Below are positions 1 to 8,535 of a stretch of 64,000 nt of DNA, in pieces. The first letter of the stretch is position 1. Every line of letters begins with the position of its first letter. This stretch comes from JBAXXL01 sp037127915. GTDB taxonomy: Bacteria; Bacteroidota; Ignavibacteria; Kapaibacteriales; UBA2268. The stretch lies in assembly GCA_037127915.1 (NCBI GenBank), contig JBAXXL010000020.1:8657-72656 (forward strand). The letters run 5' to 3'. Both the position numbers and the translations under genes were made by a program. The notes beneath the pieces were generated by a model, which worked only from the letters and a program-made list of their open reading frames with translations, searched no databases and was not told the origin of the DNA.

Positions 1-1216
1 GGTTGCGTGACATCCAAACTTGTGTTCCAATAATTATTGCTTCAAAATAATCGGGATCGGTTTGGGTGATAACGAAATTTACTAAATTGCTTAAAATACC
101 CTCGACGCATACAGATACATACCCTGTTTTTGCATCTTGCGGAATAACTAATTTTATTTCAGTATCGCTCCAAGATATATAATCGCTCTTATCAGCAGTT
201 AAAGTTCCAAATGAAACATAACTGAATTTGCGTTCCGCTCCAAAACCGGTACCGGAAACTGTGAGTACCTTACCTACTTGAGATGAATTGGGGGATATAG
301 ATTTGATAGCGGGAATATTATAATCTTTTATACAACGCACCGAAAAACCACAAGTTTTTTTACCCATACTTGTACCAAGCGCAGATTTATCGTAGGATAA
401 CACACGGATCCATATACTTTTAATTGTTTCTTGTTCGGAAGAAGACCAATAATTAGCGGTTAAACCTATATTAGTGAATGAATCATACCTATAACCGCTA
501 GGTACGCCGGAAAAATTAGTTTCATTTGTGGCACCAACGTTTGGGCTTTGCCATAAACCATCGCCTGTTTCAATGGTGCCGGTACTTTTTAGCATACCAC
601 CGGCTAAGGAATCGCCGCCCAGATTGTCAGGGATTGTTTTCCATTCTTCAATAATTGGAATGTGCCAGCCTTCGGGAGCTAAACCACGAGGATCGCTAAC
701 AGCATACCAGTTGTAAAGTTTTCCATAGATTGCTCCCATAGCGGGGTCGTTGTTATAATAGCACCATGCACCCGTTTGCAGGTTAACCCATTCAGCGGAG
801 TCAGTAACTTGCGGGATTGGGTCGCCGTTGCGGTAGGATTCGACATCAAGATTTTGTCCCATCCAAGTGAAGTTTCCTATGGGAATCTCATTAGCGGTTT
901 TCGGAACAAAATTTATACTATCAATTTCGGAAATTAAAAAAAGAGAAGCATCATCTGTTTTCTGGACTACTAATGTGTTGGAATTAAGGAACGTCAGAGA
1001 AGTGATATCCTTTGTATCTAAAGTATATTTAGTATTATAAGCATATACTTCCATCATATAAGGCAAATCGGACTCAATAAAATTCATTTCCTCTATGTCG
1101 TCAATTCTATATTGACTAAAATTTCCATCTTCAAGATAAAATTTAATTCCCAAATCTTCTGATTTGAGCGTAAAACTAATCACACACAACAAAATAATAA
1201 ATAAAACATTTTTCAT
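1..1216 (-). CDS. Secreted Fibrobacter-paralogous / IPT-TIG domain protein (partial, runs off left edge)
   Basis: This is a minus-strand reading frame open for 405 codons from an ATG at 1216 to the window edge, so the C-terminus is missing. It starts with a signal peptide (MKNVLFIILLCVISFTLKSE). Residues about 95-265 match the Fibrobacter succinogenes major paralogous domain: WMGQNLDVESYRNG, GAWCYYNND, YGKLYNWYAV, PEGWHIP, NYWSSSEQ and FSVRCIKD are its landmarks. An IPT/TIG Ig-like domain follows (PAIKSISPNSSQVGKVLTVS onward). A second paralogous domain appears to begin at the edge with GTQVWMSRN. The family is found on secreted or surface proteins of Fibrobacteres and Bacteroidota; no biochemical role is known. 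A T9SS sorting signal would be expected beyond the window. Confidence 0.8.
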   Translation of the reverse strand, partial: MKNVLFIILLCVISFTLKSEDLGIKFYLEDGNFSQYRIDDIEEMNFIESDLPYMMEVYAYNTKYTLDTKDITSLTFLNSNTLVVQKTDDASLFLISEIDSINFVPKTANEIPIGNFTWMGQNLDVESYRNGDPIPQVTDSAEWVNLQTGAWCYYNNDPAMGAIYGKLYNWYAVSDPRGLAPEGWHIPIIEEWKTIPDNLGGDSLAGGMLKSTGTIETGDGLWQSPNVGATNETNFSGVPSGYRYDSFTNIGLTANYWSSSEQETIKSIWIRVLSYDKSALGTSMGKKTCGFSVRCIKDYNIPAIKSISPNSSQVGKVLTVSGTGFGAERKFSYVSFGTLTADKSDYISWSDTEIKLVIPQDAKTGYVSVCVEGILSNLVNFVITQTDPDYFEAIIIGTQVWMSRN

Positions 1217-1256
1217 ATTCAAATATTCCTGATTAATTAATAATCTTTATTCTTAA

Positions 1257-1289
1257 ACTCATCCGATGACTGGCAGTCATCGGATGAGT
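1257..1289. repeat. Palindromic repeat, 16-bp arms
   Basis: Near-perfect inverted repeat ACTCATCCGATGACTG-g-CAGTCATCGGATGAGT with a single central base. The same element with the opposite central base, and therefore in the opposite orientation, lies at 2415-2447, and a degenerate copy lies near 22646-22678. No U-run follows, so it looks like a dispersed REP-type element rather than a terminator. The rest of the gap up to 1413 holds two further palindromes (around 1319-1344 and 1351-1374). Confidence 0.75.
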
Positions 1290-1413
1290 AAACTAGTAAT
1301 TTTGTTTTCAAATCTCCGCGTCAAGAGGAACTATTGACGCGAGGAAACATGGATTCCCGCTTCCGCGGGAATGACAACTTCTTCTACTTTATAACTTTAT
1401 AAACTTTAAGAAC

Positions 1414-1872
1414 TTACTTAACCAATATCATTTTTTTGGTTAAAACTTCGCTATTAAACCTTACTTCGTAGTAATATGTTCCGCTTTCGACTCTGTTGTT
1501 GTTTTTGTCTATGCAGTTCCATGGCAAAGAATTTTTCCCGATTTGACAATTGGTACATTCCAACTTTTGGATTTGATTGCCGCGATTATCGTAAATTATA
1601 ACCTCTACATTGCCGATGGAAGAAATTTCAAACTCGATATTAGTTTGTTCCTGAAACGGATTAGGATAATTACCCGTAACTGCTAAGCCGCTTAAAGATT
1701 GGTTTGGCTCGTTTACAGATGTAACATTCTCGAATTTAATCGTTTTGATTTTTGAAACCGCGATTTTTTCGATTTGATTATTTTTCAATTTAATAACCAA
1801 TGTATCAGTTTGCGCATATACACTAACACTATAAGCAATTAGTATAACTAAAGCCGTTAATAATGATTTCAT
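1414..1872 (-). CDS. Small secreted protein with T9SS type A sorting domain
   Basis: A 152-residue protein with signal peptide (MKSLLTALVILIAYSVSVYA) and a short linker containing a LVIKLKNN..KIAVSKIKTIKFE motif. From about residue 65 to the end is a C-terminal Ig-like sorting/FlgD-like domain: GNYPNPFQEQTNIEF, VIIYDNRG, SGTYYYEVRF and a terminal KKMILVK. This is the signal recognised by the type IX secretion system for export and anchoring. The start at 1872 is preferred over the longer frame beginning with GTG at 1923, because it begins the signal peptide and is preceded by GGAG at suitable spacing. Almost the whole mature protein is the sorting domain, so it may be a remnant of a larger cargo. 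No enzymatic domain is visible. Confidence 0.75.
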   Translation of the reverse strand: MKSLLTALVILIAYSVSVYAQTDTLVIKLKNNQIEKIAVSKIKTIKFENVTSVNEPNQSLSGLAVTGNYPNPFQEQTNIEFEISSIGNVEVIIYDNRGNQIQKLECTNCQIGKNSLPWNCIDKNNNRVESGTYYYEVRFNSEVLTKKMILVK

Positions 1873-1920
1873 ACAATACTCCAAATAAAAATTAAATAAA
1901 ACACTTTTTTCAAATTTGTA

Positions 1921-2060
1921 CACTTTACTTATGTATAGACAACTGAGAAGTCCATTTCTTTCTCATTCATTAAATTAATTTTTTGTCATAATTGGGGGAA
2001 ACGGCGAAAATGATTGATATTAATGGTTATAGGTGTTTTAAGAAAAGTGAAAATAATTTT
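1921..2060. repeat. 140-bp duplicated upstream region, copy A
   Basis: This segment aligns without gaps to 6850-6989 (offset 4929), with roughly 15 percent differences. Both copies sit just upstream of a minus-strand gene for a secreted protein (1414-1872 and 4281-6821), which suggests a shared promoter/leader duplicated with those genes. It contains ACTTATGTATAGACAACTGA, a TTTTTTGTCATAATTGGG block and an AAAAGTGAAAATAATTT block. The last block also occurs at about 16520-16536, upstream of the subtilase operon. Confidence 0.75.
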
Positions 2061-2375
2061 GTCGAAAAGCATTACATCCCTAGCGGGATGAGAAAAAAGG
2101 AAAAAAGTGCCGTAGGCATGCAATATCGGTAGAAAAGGTGAAATATTGTTTTGGGAAGTCCCATCGGGACGAAATAGAATATTCTGAATTAGGATTCAAG
2201 GATTAAAAGATTGTAGGATGTATTATTCGAAGCGTTGTATAAAAAACGCATCGCGCTTTTGGCTATTAACCACATTTTGTTTAATTTAAGATTATATGCC
2301 GTACCTTAAGGCACTTCTCGGTTACCTCTAATCCTATTTTCTACCAATATTGCATCCCTAGCGGGATGAAATAAA
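2061..2375. repeat. Cluster of dispersed small palindromes in a gene-free gap
   Basis: No gene is visible here. The stretch is made of repeated elements: CATCCCtagcGGGATG at 2075-2090 and 2353-2368, GTCCCATCGGGACGAAATAG near 2157-2176, and a TTCTACCAATATTG(C)ATCCC block. An inverted relative of that block (CAATATCGGTAGAAAA) lies near 2120, so the region forms a large imperfect inverted structure. The same set recurs at 7160-7312 and partly at 10903-10935. Confidence 0.65.
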
Positions 2376-2414
2376 AATTCCAACACATCCTAAGTTGCAG
2401 AACTGCATGTTATT

Positions 2415-2447
2415 ACTCATCCGATGACTGCCAGTCATCGGATGAGT
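2415..2447. repeat. Palindromic repeat, second copy
   Basis: Inverted copy of the 1257-1289 element (ACTCATCCGATGACTG-c-CAGTCATCGGATGAGT). It lies 9 nt beyond the stop codon of the 607-residue secreted protein gene, so it may form the 3' end of that transcript. Confidence 0.75.
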
Positions 2448-2455
2448 TTAAGAAT

Positions 2456-4279
2456 CTACTTTTTAACAAATTTCGCCGTTTCGGTACCCACTTTCACCAA
2501 ATATACACCTTTTGGTAAATCGGAAATGCTGATTTTGGCGGACAGGTCACGACCTGTCCCTACAACCATCACCATTTCGCCAAGTGTGTTGTATATAGAT
2601 ATTGCAGAACCTTCCGAAGGTTCGAAACCTTCGGAAGGTTTCAAAGAGACAGTGATATAATCTTTCGCCGGATTGGGATATACATCAATTAGGTTTTGTT
2701 TGTTCGCATCGATAACGCTTGTTGGATCCAAAACCCAGTTCAAAAAGTTGCGGATAAGCAAAGTATCGCCAACACCGCCTATCGTTTCCAATCCATAAGA
2801 AGTATATATAATTTTTGAATTGCCGATTACAGTTGCTACACCTGCATAAGACTTTGATGGTTCACCTTTGCGGTTAAACCAAAGGAATGGGAAAGTTTCT
2901 TTATTAGCTCCGGTGATTCCTATATAATCAACGCGGTGTGCTATACGCTGGTCTATGCCTATCGCGGAATTGACTATGACATTGTTGTCAATAATATCGG
3001 CGTTTAATGAATTGTTGTTTACCACCCGGAAGGACAGTGTATCATGCAAATATTTCAAATCAATAAACCCTTTGTATTCAACGCCAATTTTTTTATAAAA
3101 GTCAGTCACATTTGCTGAGGGTTTATATCCGGTGAGTTTTCCTGCTTGAACGCTGAGTCCTGCATTAGAAGAAACAATAAGGGGCTTCCCTTTCTCAATA
3201 CAGTCCAAAGCGGCTTTTTCAAGTTTATCTTGCATTCCCCAACTCGCATAGTTGTCGGACTTCGCAAACAGATATAAGACTTTGTAATCTAAATTAGGGA
3301 AATTCTTCTGCCAATAGTCGTAGTTCATAAATACAAACTTTGGACCTATTTCCGGTTGAGCAAAGCAAGCGTTCCGAATATAAATGTGCCATGGTGGTTT
3401 GCCATCATTATAATAGTCCGCTGGAAATTGATCACTCGAAACACCAAGAAACTCTATCCCATCAGTAATTACTTCTCTGACAATGGTGCGAGTTTCAGGT
3501 ACGGAATAAGAATTCTTCAAATACTTTGGTGTAACCGTAAGACTAATTGAACCATATTGTTCGCGAGGCGTAGTCTTGATTTTCAACCTAAAAGTATCCG
3601 AAAAACCGGCAGGTACCGGGATTATACTTTTATCCAATGCTAACTGCCAGCTAATGTTGCTACAAAATAGCTTGACTTCATAAGTGATATTTACTTTAGT
3701 CGGATTGGTAATAATATATTCGAAATAGGTATCCTTATTTGGAGTAATTGTCAAATAAGCCGAGGGAACGAGTTGGTTGAATTCGGAATAAAGGATATTA
3801 TTACTGCGTACGACGTCGATTACTTCCTTGGACTCCTGGTTTTGAATATAAACCAATGCATAAATTGAGTTAAAAGTAGTTTGCCAAGCCCAATTGAATT
3901 TATATTCAAAGTGGTATATAGCACCTTTTTTGCAATTAATTGAAATACCCTCTGCTGATGGAAAACTCATCAGAGCTTGCGCCGGATTCCACGATGTTTC
4001 AATGTAATTTTCAAGCCAATTGGGTTCGCCCATATTAGGAAAAGCACTGTATTTCAATATATTTGCGAACAATGTTTGTTTTCCCATTGAGTCGTTGCAG
4101 ACAATGCCAATTTCAAGTTTAGAATTTTCGCCGTCCGGTACAAAATTCAGATTTATTTCGATAGGTTTAAGTTTTGTATTTTGAACATTGGGTTGTAAGC
4201 CAGTGGTTGTTTGAGAATTTACTTCACTAACGAATATAAAAAACAACAATAATAATAAAAATATATATACATTTTTCAT
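2456..4279 (-). CDS. Secreted T9SS cargo protein, paralogue of the upstream Omp28-like protein
   Basis: A 607-residue protein with a hydrophobic signal peptide (MKNVYIFLLLLLFFIFVS). A beta-rich region follows, then a module (about 270-510) shared with the upstream 846-residue protein; both carry an ITDGI start and end in a block like GVATVIGNSKIIYTSYGLE. A T9SS sorting domain closes it (IDVYPNPAKDYITVSL, then GVYLVKVGTETAKFVKK). It starts 1 nt after the stop of the upstream gene, so the two form an operon. The sorting domain has picked up two palindromic repeats in frame, encoding KPSEGFEPSEGS (2608-2640) and GTGRDLS (2540-2559). Function is unknown; a secreted or surface-attached role is inferred. 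Confidence 0.75.
   Translation of the reverse strand: MKNVYIFLLLLLFFIFVSEVNSQTTTGLQPNVQNTKLKPIEINLNFVPDGENSKLEIGIVCNDSMGKQTLFANILKYSAFPNMGEPNWLENYIETSWNPAQALMSFPSAEGISINCKKGAIYHFEYKFNWAWQTTFNSIYALVYIQNQESKEVIDVVRSNNILYSEFNQLVPSAYLTITPNKDTYFEYIITNPTKVNITYEVKLFCSNISWQLALDKSIIPVPAGFSDTFRLKIKTTPREQYGSISLTVTPKYLKNSYSVPETRTIVREVITDGIEFLGVSSDQFPADYYNDGKPPWHIYIRNACFAQPEIGPKFVFMNYDYWQKNFPNLDYKVLYLFAKSDNYASWGMQDKLEKAALDCIEKGKPLIVSSNAGLSVQAGKLTGYKPSANVTDFYKKIGVEYKGFIDLKYLHDTLSFRVVNNNSLNADIIDNNVIVNSAIGIDQRIAHRVDYIGITGANKETFPFLWFNRKGEPSKSYAGVATVIGNSKIIYTSYGLETIGGVGDTLLIRNFLNWVLDPTSVIDANKQNLIDVYPNPAKDYITVSLKPSEGFEPSEGSAISIYNTLGEMVMVVGTGRDLSAKISISDLPKGVYLVKVGTETAKFVKK
2540..2559. repeat. GGACAGGTC palindrome inside coding sequence
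   Basis: GGACAGGTC-ac-GACCTGTCC, in frame within the T9SS domain of the 2456-4279 gene. The same palindrome occurs between genes at 7009-7028 and 10869-10888, each time next to GTAGGG or CCCTAC, which marks it as a dispersed element. Confidence 0.8.
2608..2640. repeat. AACCTTCCGAAGGTT inverted repeat inside coding sequence
   Basis: Two perfect 15-bp arms (AACCTTCCGAAGGTT and AACCTTCGGAAGGTT) separated by CGA, within the T9SS domain of the 2456-4279 gene. It encodes a PSEG-FE-PSEG insertion. A PSEG encoded by a CTCCGAAGG motif also ends the neighbouring 846-residue protein. Confidence 0.75.
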
Positions 4280-4280
4280 T

Positions 4281-6821
4281 TTATTTGCCCTCCGAAGGAT
4301 TAATGTTTTTTCTTATAACCTTACCGTCAATTTCTACTAATAGTTCGTACTTTTCAGAAGAGAATAATTTTTTATTGAATTTATAGGATTGCATTTGTGT
4401 TTCATCTTCCGGGGAATACGGTAAATTATATCGATTACCTTCGCTATCAATAAGTGTGATTTTTATATTTTTTGCGTTTTTATTAGGTTTAAATTTAATG
4501 TTCACATTATCGGATTGGCTTTTCGATGATATATCTAACCAATAATTATCTTCACCATCGTTCGGAGGGGTTTTCTTTTCTGTTAATACACCAATACCGA
4601 AAAGCGTTAGACTCGTAAACGAAGAATAGTACGCATCGGAGTCAACATTTAGGGAAGTTTGCATCGTTTGGCGTTTTTTTGGCATGAACTTTATCGGCAG
4701 ATTGAACGATTGCCCCGGATTAAGCTTATATACTATGGCAGATGTATCGAATGTAAACGACTCATTGAATTTATTAATATAAATATCTCTAATTAATAAA
4801 GTTGTATCACCTGTATTACTTATATTAACATAGGCGGTTGTATCTTTGTAAATCTCCTTTGTTCCAAAATCAATATATTCTCTCGGTTTTAAAGTAAGGC
4901 TGGCTCTTTTGGGTTTAAAACCTTTGATTAACCAATACATTGCATTCTCAATTATATTTCTTCGACCATAATAAGTGGAATTTTCGAGGCCAAATCCAAT
5001 ATAAAGCAATCTGCCATCGCCTATTTCGGTTGATACACCAGCAAATTCATCAGCCGGTGCATCGAGAATATCGTACTTCAAAAAGCCTTGTGTTTTCGGA
5101 TTATTTCCATTCAATTTTATTGATTCAAGATTAGAGGTCTTAGTTATAACACTATCGGGAATATATTGCCTTCCATAATTAATGACAGTATTTTGGACAT
5201 TGACATTTTTGCCGAATTCAGTACCTTGGACACCAAAAACATTTATTTCAGGAAAATACGGATAGGTTGGGTGTACGTATAGATTGTAGTGCGTTCCCAA
5301 TGTTATTCCAATTTTATCGGCCAGCAAACTGCTCATAGCAGGTTGAGAAATGTAATTAATGTTTTTGTAGGCGTTTTGAGCCATAGCCAGTTCGTAAACT
5401 GATGTTAGTATTACACCTTTCCCGCGTTCTAATAGAGACAGGCAGAAATCCACCCTTTTTTTATTAAGACCAAAAGTCGGTATATTACGAGTATCGGTCA
5501 TTAAATAATATAATTTAATCGGCATATCGATGTAGCCTTTCATAAAGACATCATAAGGACACACAGCCCAATCTTGTGAAAAATCCATAACTAAGTTGTC
5601 CAATGCTTCGGCATCTTTTTCCAATTTAGGATAGGTATGCAGAGTAGCGCAATAGATACCATCAGTAATGGCAAAAACGGAGAAGAAAACCGCATCCTCC
5701 TGCATCGTCGGGTCGGGAACGCTAATCGGATTGACTACGATATCAATCCTTGTGAAATCGGCATAGTATTGACTGACAACCATAAATTGCAGGTCTTTTT
5801 TTTCATGAGGCTTTAAAGTATAAAGCGTATCCTCAAAAAACCGCAATGAGGAATAAAATATTTTTGAATCACAATAAAGTTTGACCTTATATGTTTGTTC
5901 GTAGTTGTATGGATTTTCTAAGGTATATGTAAAATAATTCTTTTGGTCGCGCTTGATTTGAATGTAAGCACTATCACCGGTATGTATTTCCTTGTCTTGG
6001 AAATATACTTTTGCTCTCATTGGATTGTAGGTAGTAACCGCTTGAATGAGATTGGTTGAAGTTGGGGATTGAAGCACCGCAATAGCATATAGCTTTTTAT
6101 TATCCTGAAAGCCGGTTGTTTTAATAGGTACTTTAATTTTTAAAGTGGTATCGGAGCCTTCGTATAGCTTAACTTCCAACCCATTTTCGTCCGGTACCAT
6201 AGCTCGTGGTATCCAGCGGAAATACAGCTCGCTGTTCGGTGTTAAAACGTCGCTACGCCAAGGTAGCCCAATATTGTACTTGGTATAGTATGTGTCCATC
6301 AAATAGATAAATACAGTACGTTTGCCGAATTCCCCCACAGCTTTAATATTCACCGTTATTTCAGCTGAGTCGCTGTCTTTCACCATATCAATTGACATTT
6401 TTACCGGAACAACAATGCCTTTTTGCCAGTTAATGGCTCGAATAGTACTATCCGCATCGGTGCGGTCTTGGGCAAAATAATGGCCCCCTACCGTGGCGGA
6501 GTTATCTAAACTCATATCGAAATGATTGGTATAGTTACTCCATCGATTCAAATTCATTGCTTTATTAATTTGATAAAATGGGTCATTGGGGAAAGGACTA
6601 TACGTATGATACACGATAGGAATAATTCCGTCGGGATTTTTGCGGATATAGTCGTTTAGAGTTCCATAGCTCTCGGCTCCCATAACACTACCGGTATTAC
6701 AGAACATTTCTATAACAGCATTTCGCGGCGACATAAATTCTGTGTGGTTATTTAAAGAATCACCGGCGAAAAGGACATAAGGAAAAACAAAAAAACATAA
6801 AAAGATAATTTTAATTTGCAT
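4281..6821 (-). CDS. Large secreted protein with degenerate Omp28-like thioredoxin-fold N-terminus
   Basis: About 846 residues from the ATG at 6821; the frame also opens earlier at TTG 6842, but the ATG begins a good signal peptide (MQIKIIFLCFFVFPYVLFAG). Just after it, RNAVIEMFCNTGSVMGAES aligns with the active-site helix of Omp28-related proteins, where RNVxxEEFTGxWCxxC is usual. Only one cysteine remains, so no CxxC redox pair is present. Middle residues form the module shared with the downstream 607-residue protein. Around 655-765 is an ASH/choice-of-anchor-like Ig region (IDFGTKEIYKDTTAYVNISN, then LNPGQSFNLPIKFMP). The C-terminus (NPSEGK) is not a typical sorting motif, although the upstream beta domain could be one. 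It leads a two-gene operon with the 607-residue gene. A non-redox surface or adhesion role is inferred. Confidence 0.7.
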   Translation of the reverse strand: MQIKIIFLCFFVFPYVLFAGDSLNNHTEFMSPRNAVIEMFCNTGSVMGAESYGTLNDYIRKNPDGIIPIVYHTYSPFPNDPFYQINKAMNLNRWSNYTNHFDMSLDNSATVGGHYFAQDRTDADSTIRAINWQKGIVVPVKMSIDMVKDSDSAEITVNIKAVGEFGKRTVFIYLMDTYYTKYNIGLPWRSDVLTPNSELYFRWIPRAMVPDENGLEVKLYEGSDTTLKIKVPIKTTGFQDNKKLYAIAVLQSPTSTNLIQAVTTYNPMRAKVYFQDKEIHTGDSAYIQIKRDQKNYFTYTLENPYNYEQTYKVKLYCDSKIFYSSLRFFEDTLYTLKPHEKKDLQFMVVSQYYADFTRIDIVVNPISVPDPTMQEDAVFFSVFAITDGIYCATLHTYPKLEKDAEALDNLVMDFSQDWAVCPYDVFMKGYIDMPIKLYYLMTDTRNIPTFGLNKKRVDFCLSLLERGKGVILTSVYELAMAQNAYKNINYISQPAMSSLLADKIGITLGTHYNLYVHPTYPYFPEINVFGVQGTEFGKNVNVQNTVINYGRQYIPDSVITKTSNLESIKLNGNNPKTQGFLKYDILDAPADEFAGVSTEIGDGRLLYIGFGLENSTYYGRRNIIENAMYWLIKGFKPKRASLTLKPREYIDFGTKEIYKDTTAYVNISNTGDTTLLIRDIYINKFNESFTFDTSAIVYKLNPGQSFNLPIKFMPKKRQTMQTSLNVDSDAYYSSFTSLTLFGIGVLTEKKTPPNDGEDNYWLDISSKSQSDNVNIKFKPNKNAKNIKITLIDSEGNRYNLPYSPEDETQMQSYKFNKKLFSSEKYELLVEIDGKVIRKNINPSEGK

Positions 6822-6849
6822 AAAAAATACCAAATATTTCAAAATTGCA

Positions 6850-6989
6850 CACTCTACTTATGTATAGACAACTGAGAAGTCCATTTCTTTCTCATTCGTT
6901 AAATTAATTTTTTGTCATAATTGGGAAAAACGGCGTAAACGATTGATAATAAGAATTATAGACGTTTAATAAAAAGTGAAAATAATTTT
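6850..6989. repeat. 140-bp duplicated upstream region, copy B
   Basis: Gap-free counterpart of 1921-2060. It lies 29 nt upstream of the ATG of the 4281-6821 gene and probably carries that operon's promoter. Conservation of the whole block in both places suggests co-regulation, although no consensus TTG / TAnnTTTG pair could be recognised in it. Confidence 0.75.
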
Positions 6990-7407
6990 GGTGAATGTTG
7001 ATCTGTAGGGACAGGTCGTGACCTGTCCGCGTTTTTTCGTCTGAATTATGATTATTGGTTTGCTATTGTCTGAACGGGGATTTATGGAATTTTAAGGATA
7101 AATGGATGAAAAAAAATTGTCAATGGTTAAGTGCAAATTATTAATGAGAAGAAAAAGTAAATAGTGCCGAGGCAGGGAATATCGGTAGAAAAAGGTGTAT
7201 GTTTGTTTTGGGAAGTCCCATCGGGACGAAATAGAATAATATGTCGTACCTAAAGGCACTTCGTGGTCGCCGATTAACCGATTTTCTACCAATATTGCAT
7301 CCCTAAAGGGATTATTAAAAAAAAACGCCGCGCTTTTGGCTATTTCAGACATTTTGTTTAATTTAGAATTAGAATATCGTTGTAGATTGTAAATTTGCAG
7401 GTGATGA
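6990..7407. repeat. Gene-free gap with repeat elements
   Basis: No convincing gene is present. The gap holds GGACAGGTC-gt-GACCTGTCC (7009-7028), a CAATATCGGTAGAAAA-like block (about 7165), GTCCCATCGGGACGAAATAG (about 7213-7232) and CATCCCtaaaGGGAT (7298-7312). This is the same set as at 2061-2375. The only sizeable open frame (7092-7352, minus) is made of these repeats. Confidence 0.6.
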
Positions 7408-8532
7408 ATGAAAAATGAAGGAAATAGAGCCTTAACCGGAATGCTATCAGATGTGATATCTGACGGTAGGAGAATTCTTGACCGCGGTTATTGCGGGCAC
7501 GAGCATCTGTTGGAACACAATATCATCAACATGAATGGAAGAATTTATGACCCAACCGTTGGACAATTCATGCAAGCAGACAATTACGTCCAAACACCAG
7601 AAGATTATATCGGCTACAACCGATATTCATATTGCAGACATAACCCGTTTAAGTATGTTGATCCGAGTGGAGAGCAATATATAGCCGGTTCTGGTGGTGG
7701 CGGTGTTATGGCCGCTATGGGAGCATATTACTTAGCCATGGAAGCACAGCGATCCACTGCAATTGGTGAGGCACTTGGCGAGGCTATGAGAAATTGGAAC
7801 CCTAATGCCAGAATAGAAGAAGCAGATGCCGCACGAAACAGAGCTGAACGAAGTGGCGTCAGTGCCGGTAGTTCTGGTGGTGGCGGCGCAACACCACCTG
7901 CCGAAAACAAAGACACAAAAGCGGATGGGGATACGGAAACAAATGGAGTGAGTGGTGAACAGGAAACTGGAACAGATGGAACAGGAAAAGTGCAAGGACC
8001 TGCAGAAAAAGGGAAAGTGGCACCGTGGGAAATGTTACCTCCCGATGAAATGCAAGAATTAAAAGATGGACCAGCACGTGAAACAGAATTTGATGGTAAT
8101 GAGGAAGTTCAAATTGGAGATGCTACCCCAGTGAATAGAGATAATAAGTACGCTTTTTGGGATAATCTCTTTGCGTATAATTGTCATTCTTATGCTTGGC
8201 ATAATGGGAATGGTGATCTCAGTGATTCACATAATAGTTTTTGGTATATGAGATGGGATGGTTATCCATTGGATGATGCTCGAGAAATGGCGAGACCATT
8301 ACAGGGTAGTGAAGGTGTACAAGTAGGTGATAGAATTATTTATTTTGATGGTGAAGGTAATCCACTTCACTCCGCAATCGTATCCGGAGTGAATGAATAC
8401 GGTTTAGCAACAAGGGTGACAAGTAAATGGGGATCCGATCCTTTATATAATCACCACCCACTTGACCCTGATGTTGTCCCAGGTTATGGAACATATTTGA
8501 AATATTATAGAATGAATAATGGAGGTAGATAA
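7408..8532 (+). CDS. Orphan RHS C-terminal cassette with putative papain-like cysteine peptidase toxin domain
   Basis: A 374-residue protein. Residues about 27-88 are the end of an RHS-repeat-associated core: RGYCGHEHL, INMNGRIYDPTVGQFMQAD and YNRYSYCRHNPFKYVDPSGE. The long RHS barrel that should precede it is absent, and the first 25 residues are partly encoded by a palindrome (7446-7469). A Gly/Glu/Thr-rich linker (150-205) leads to a C-terminal domain with NCHSYAWHNG (Cys259), GDRIIYF, HSAIV (His321) and TSKWG. That layout resembles NlpC/P60- or papain-like peptidases used as polymorphic toxins. Its stop overlaps the first downstream lipoprotein start (TAATG), which suggests toxin-immunity coupling. 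RHS-core identity is solid; the peptidase call is inferred from motifs. Confidence 0.75.
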   Translation: MKNEGNRALTGMLSDVISDGRRILDRGYCGHEHLLEHNIINMNGRIYDPTVGQFMQADNYVQTPEDYIGYNRYSYCRHNPFKYVDPSGEQYIAGSGGGGVMAAMGAYYLAMEAQRSTAIGEALGEAMRNWNPNARIEEADAARNRAERSGVSAGSSGGGGATPPAENKDTKADGDTETNGVSGEQETGTDGTGKVQGPAEKGKVAPWEMLPPDEMQELKDGPARETEFDGNEEVQIGDATPVNRDNKYAFWDNLFAYNCHSYAWHNGNGDLSDSHNSFWYMRWDGYPLDDAREMARPLQGSEGVQVGDRIIYFDGEGNPLHSAIVSGVNEYGLATRVTSKWGSDPLYNHHPLDPDVVPGYGTYLKYYRMNNGGR

Positions 8533-8535
8533 TGA
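8509..8535. repeat. Toxin 3'-tail / RBS repeat, copy 1
   Basis: A 27-bp block containing ATAATGGAGGTAGATAATG. It encodes the last residues of the RHS cassette protein (MNNGGR), its stop, and the ribosome binding site and start of lipoprotein 1. Identical blocks lie at 9267-9293 and 10002-10028, where no toxin is encoded. Confidence 0.85.

Noticed and set aside
528..716. 62-codon plus-strand open frame
   Set aside because: It is antisense to the well-supported minus-strand Fibrobacter-paralogous protein gene.
2424..2660. 78-codon plus-strand open frame containing PSEG repeats
   Set aside because: It is the antisense reading of the T9SS domain and its palindromes; the minus-strand gene explains it.
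7092..7352. 86-codon minus-strand open frame
   Set aside because: It is built from dispersed palindromic repeats also found at 2061-2375 and has no protein-like features or ribosome binding site.
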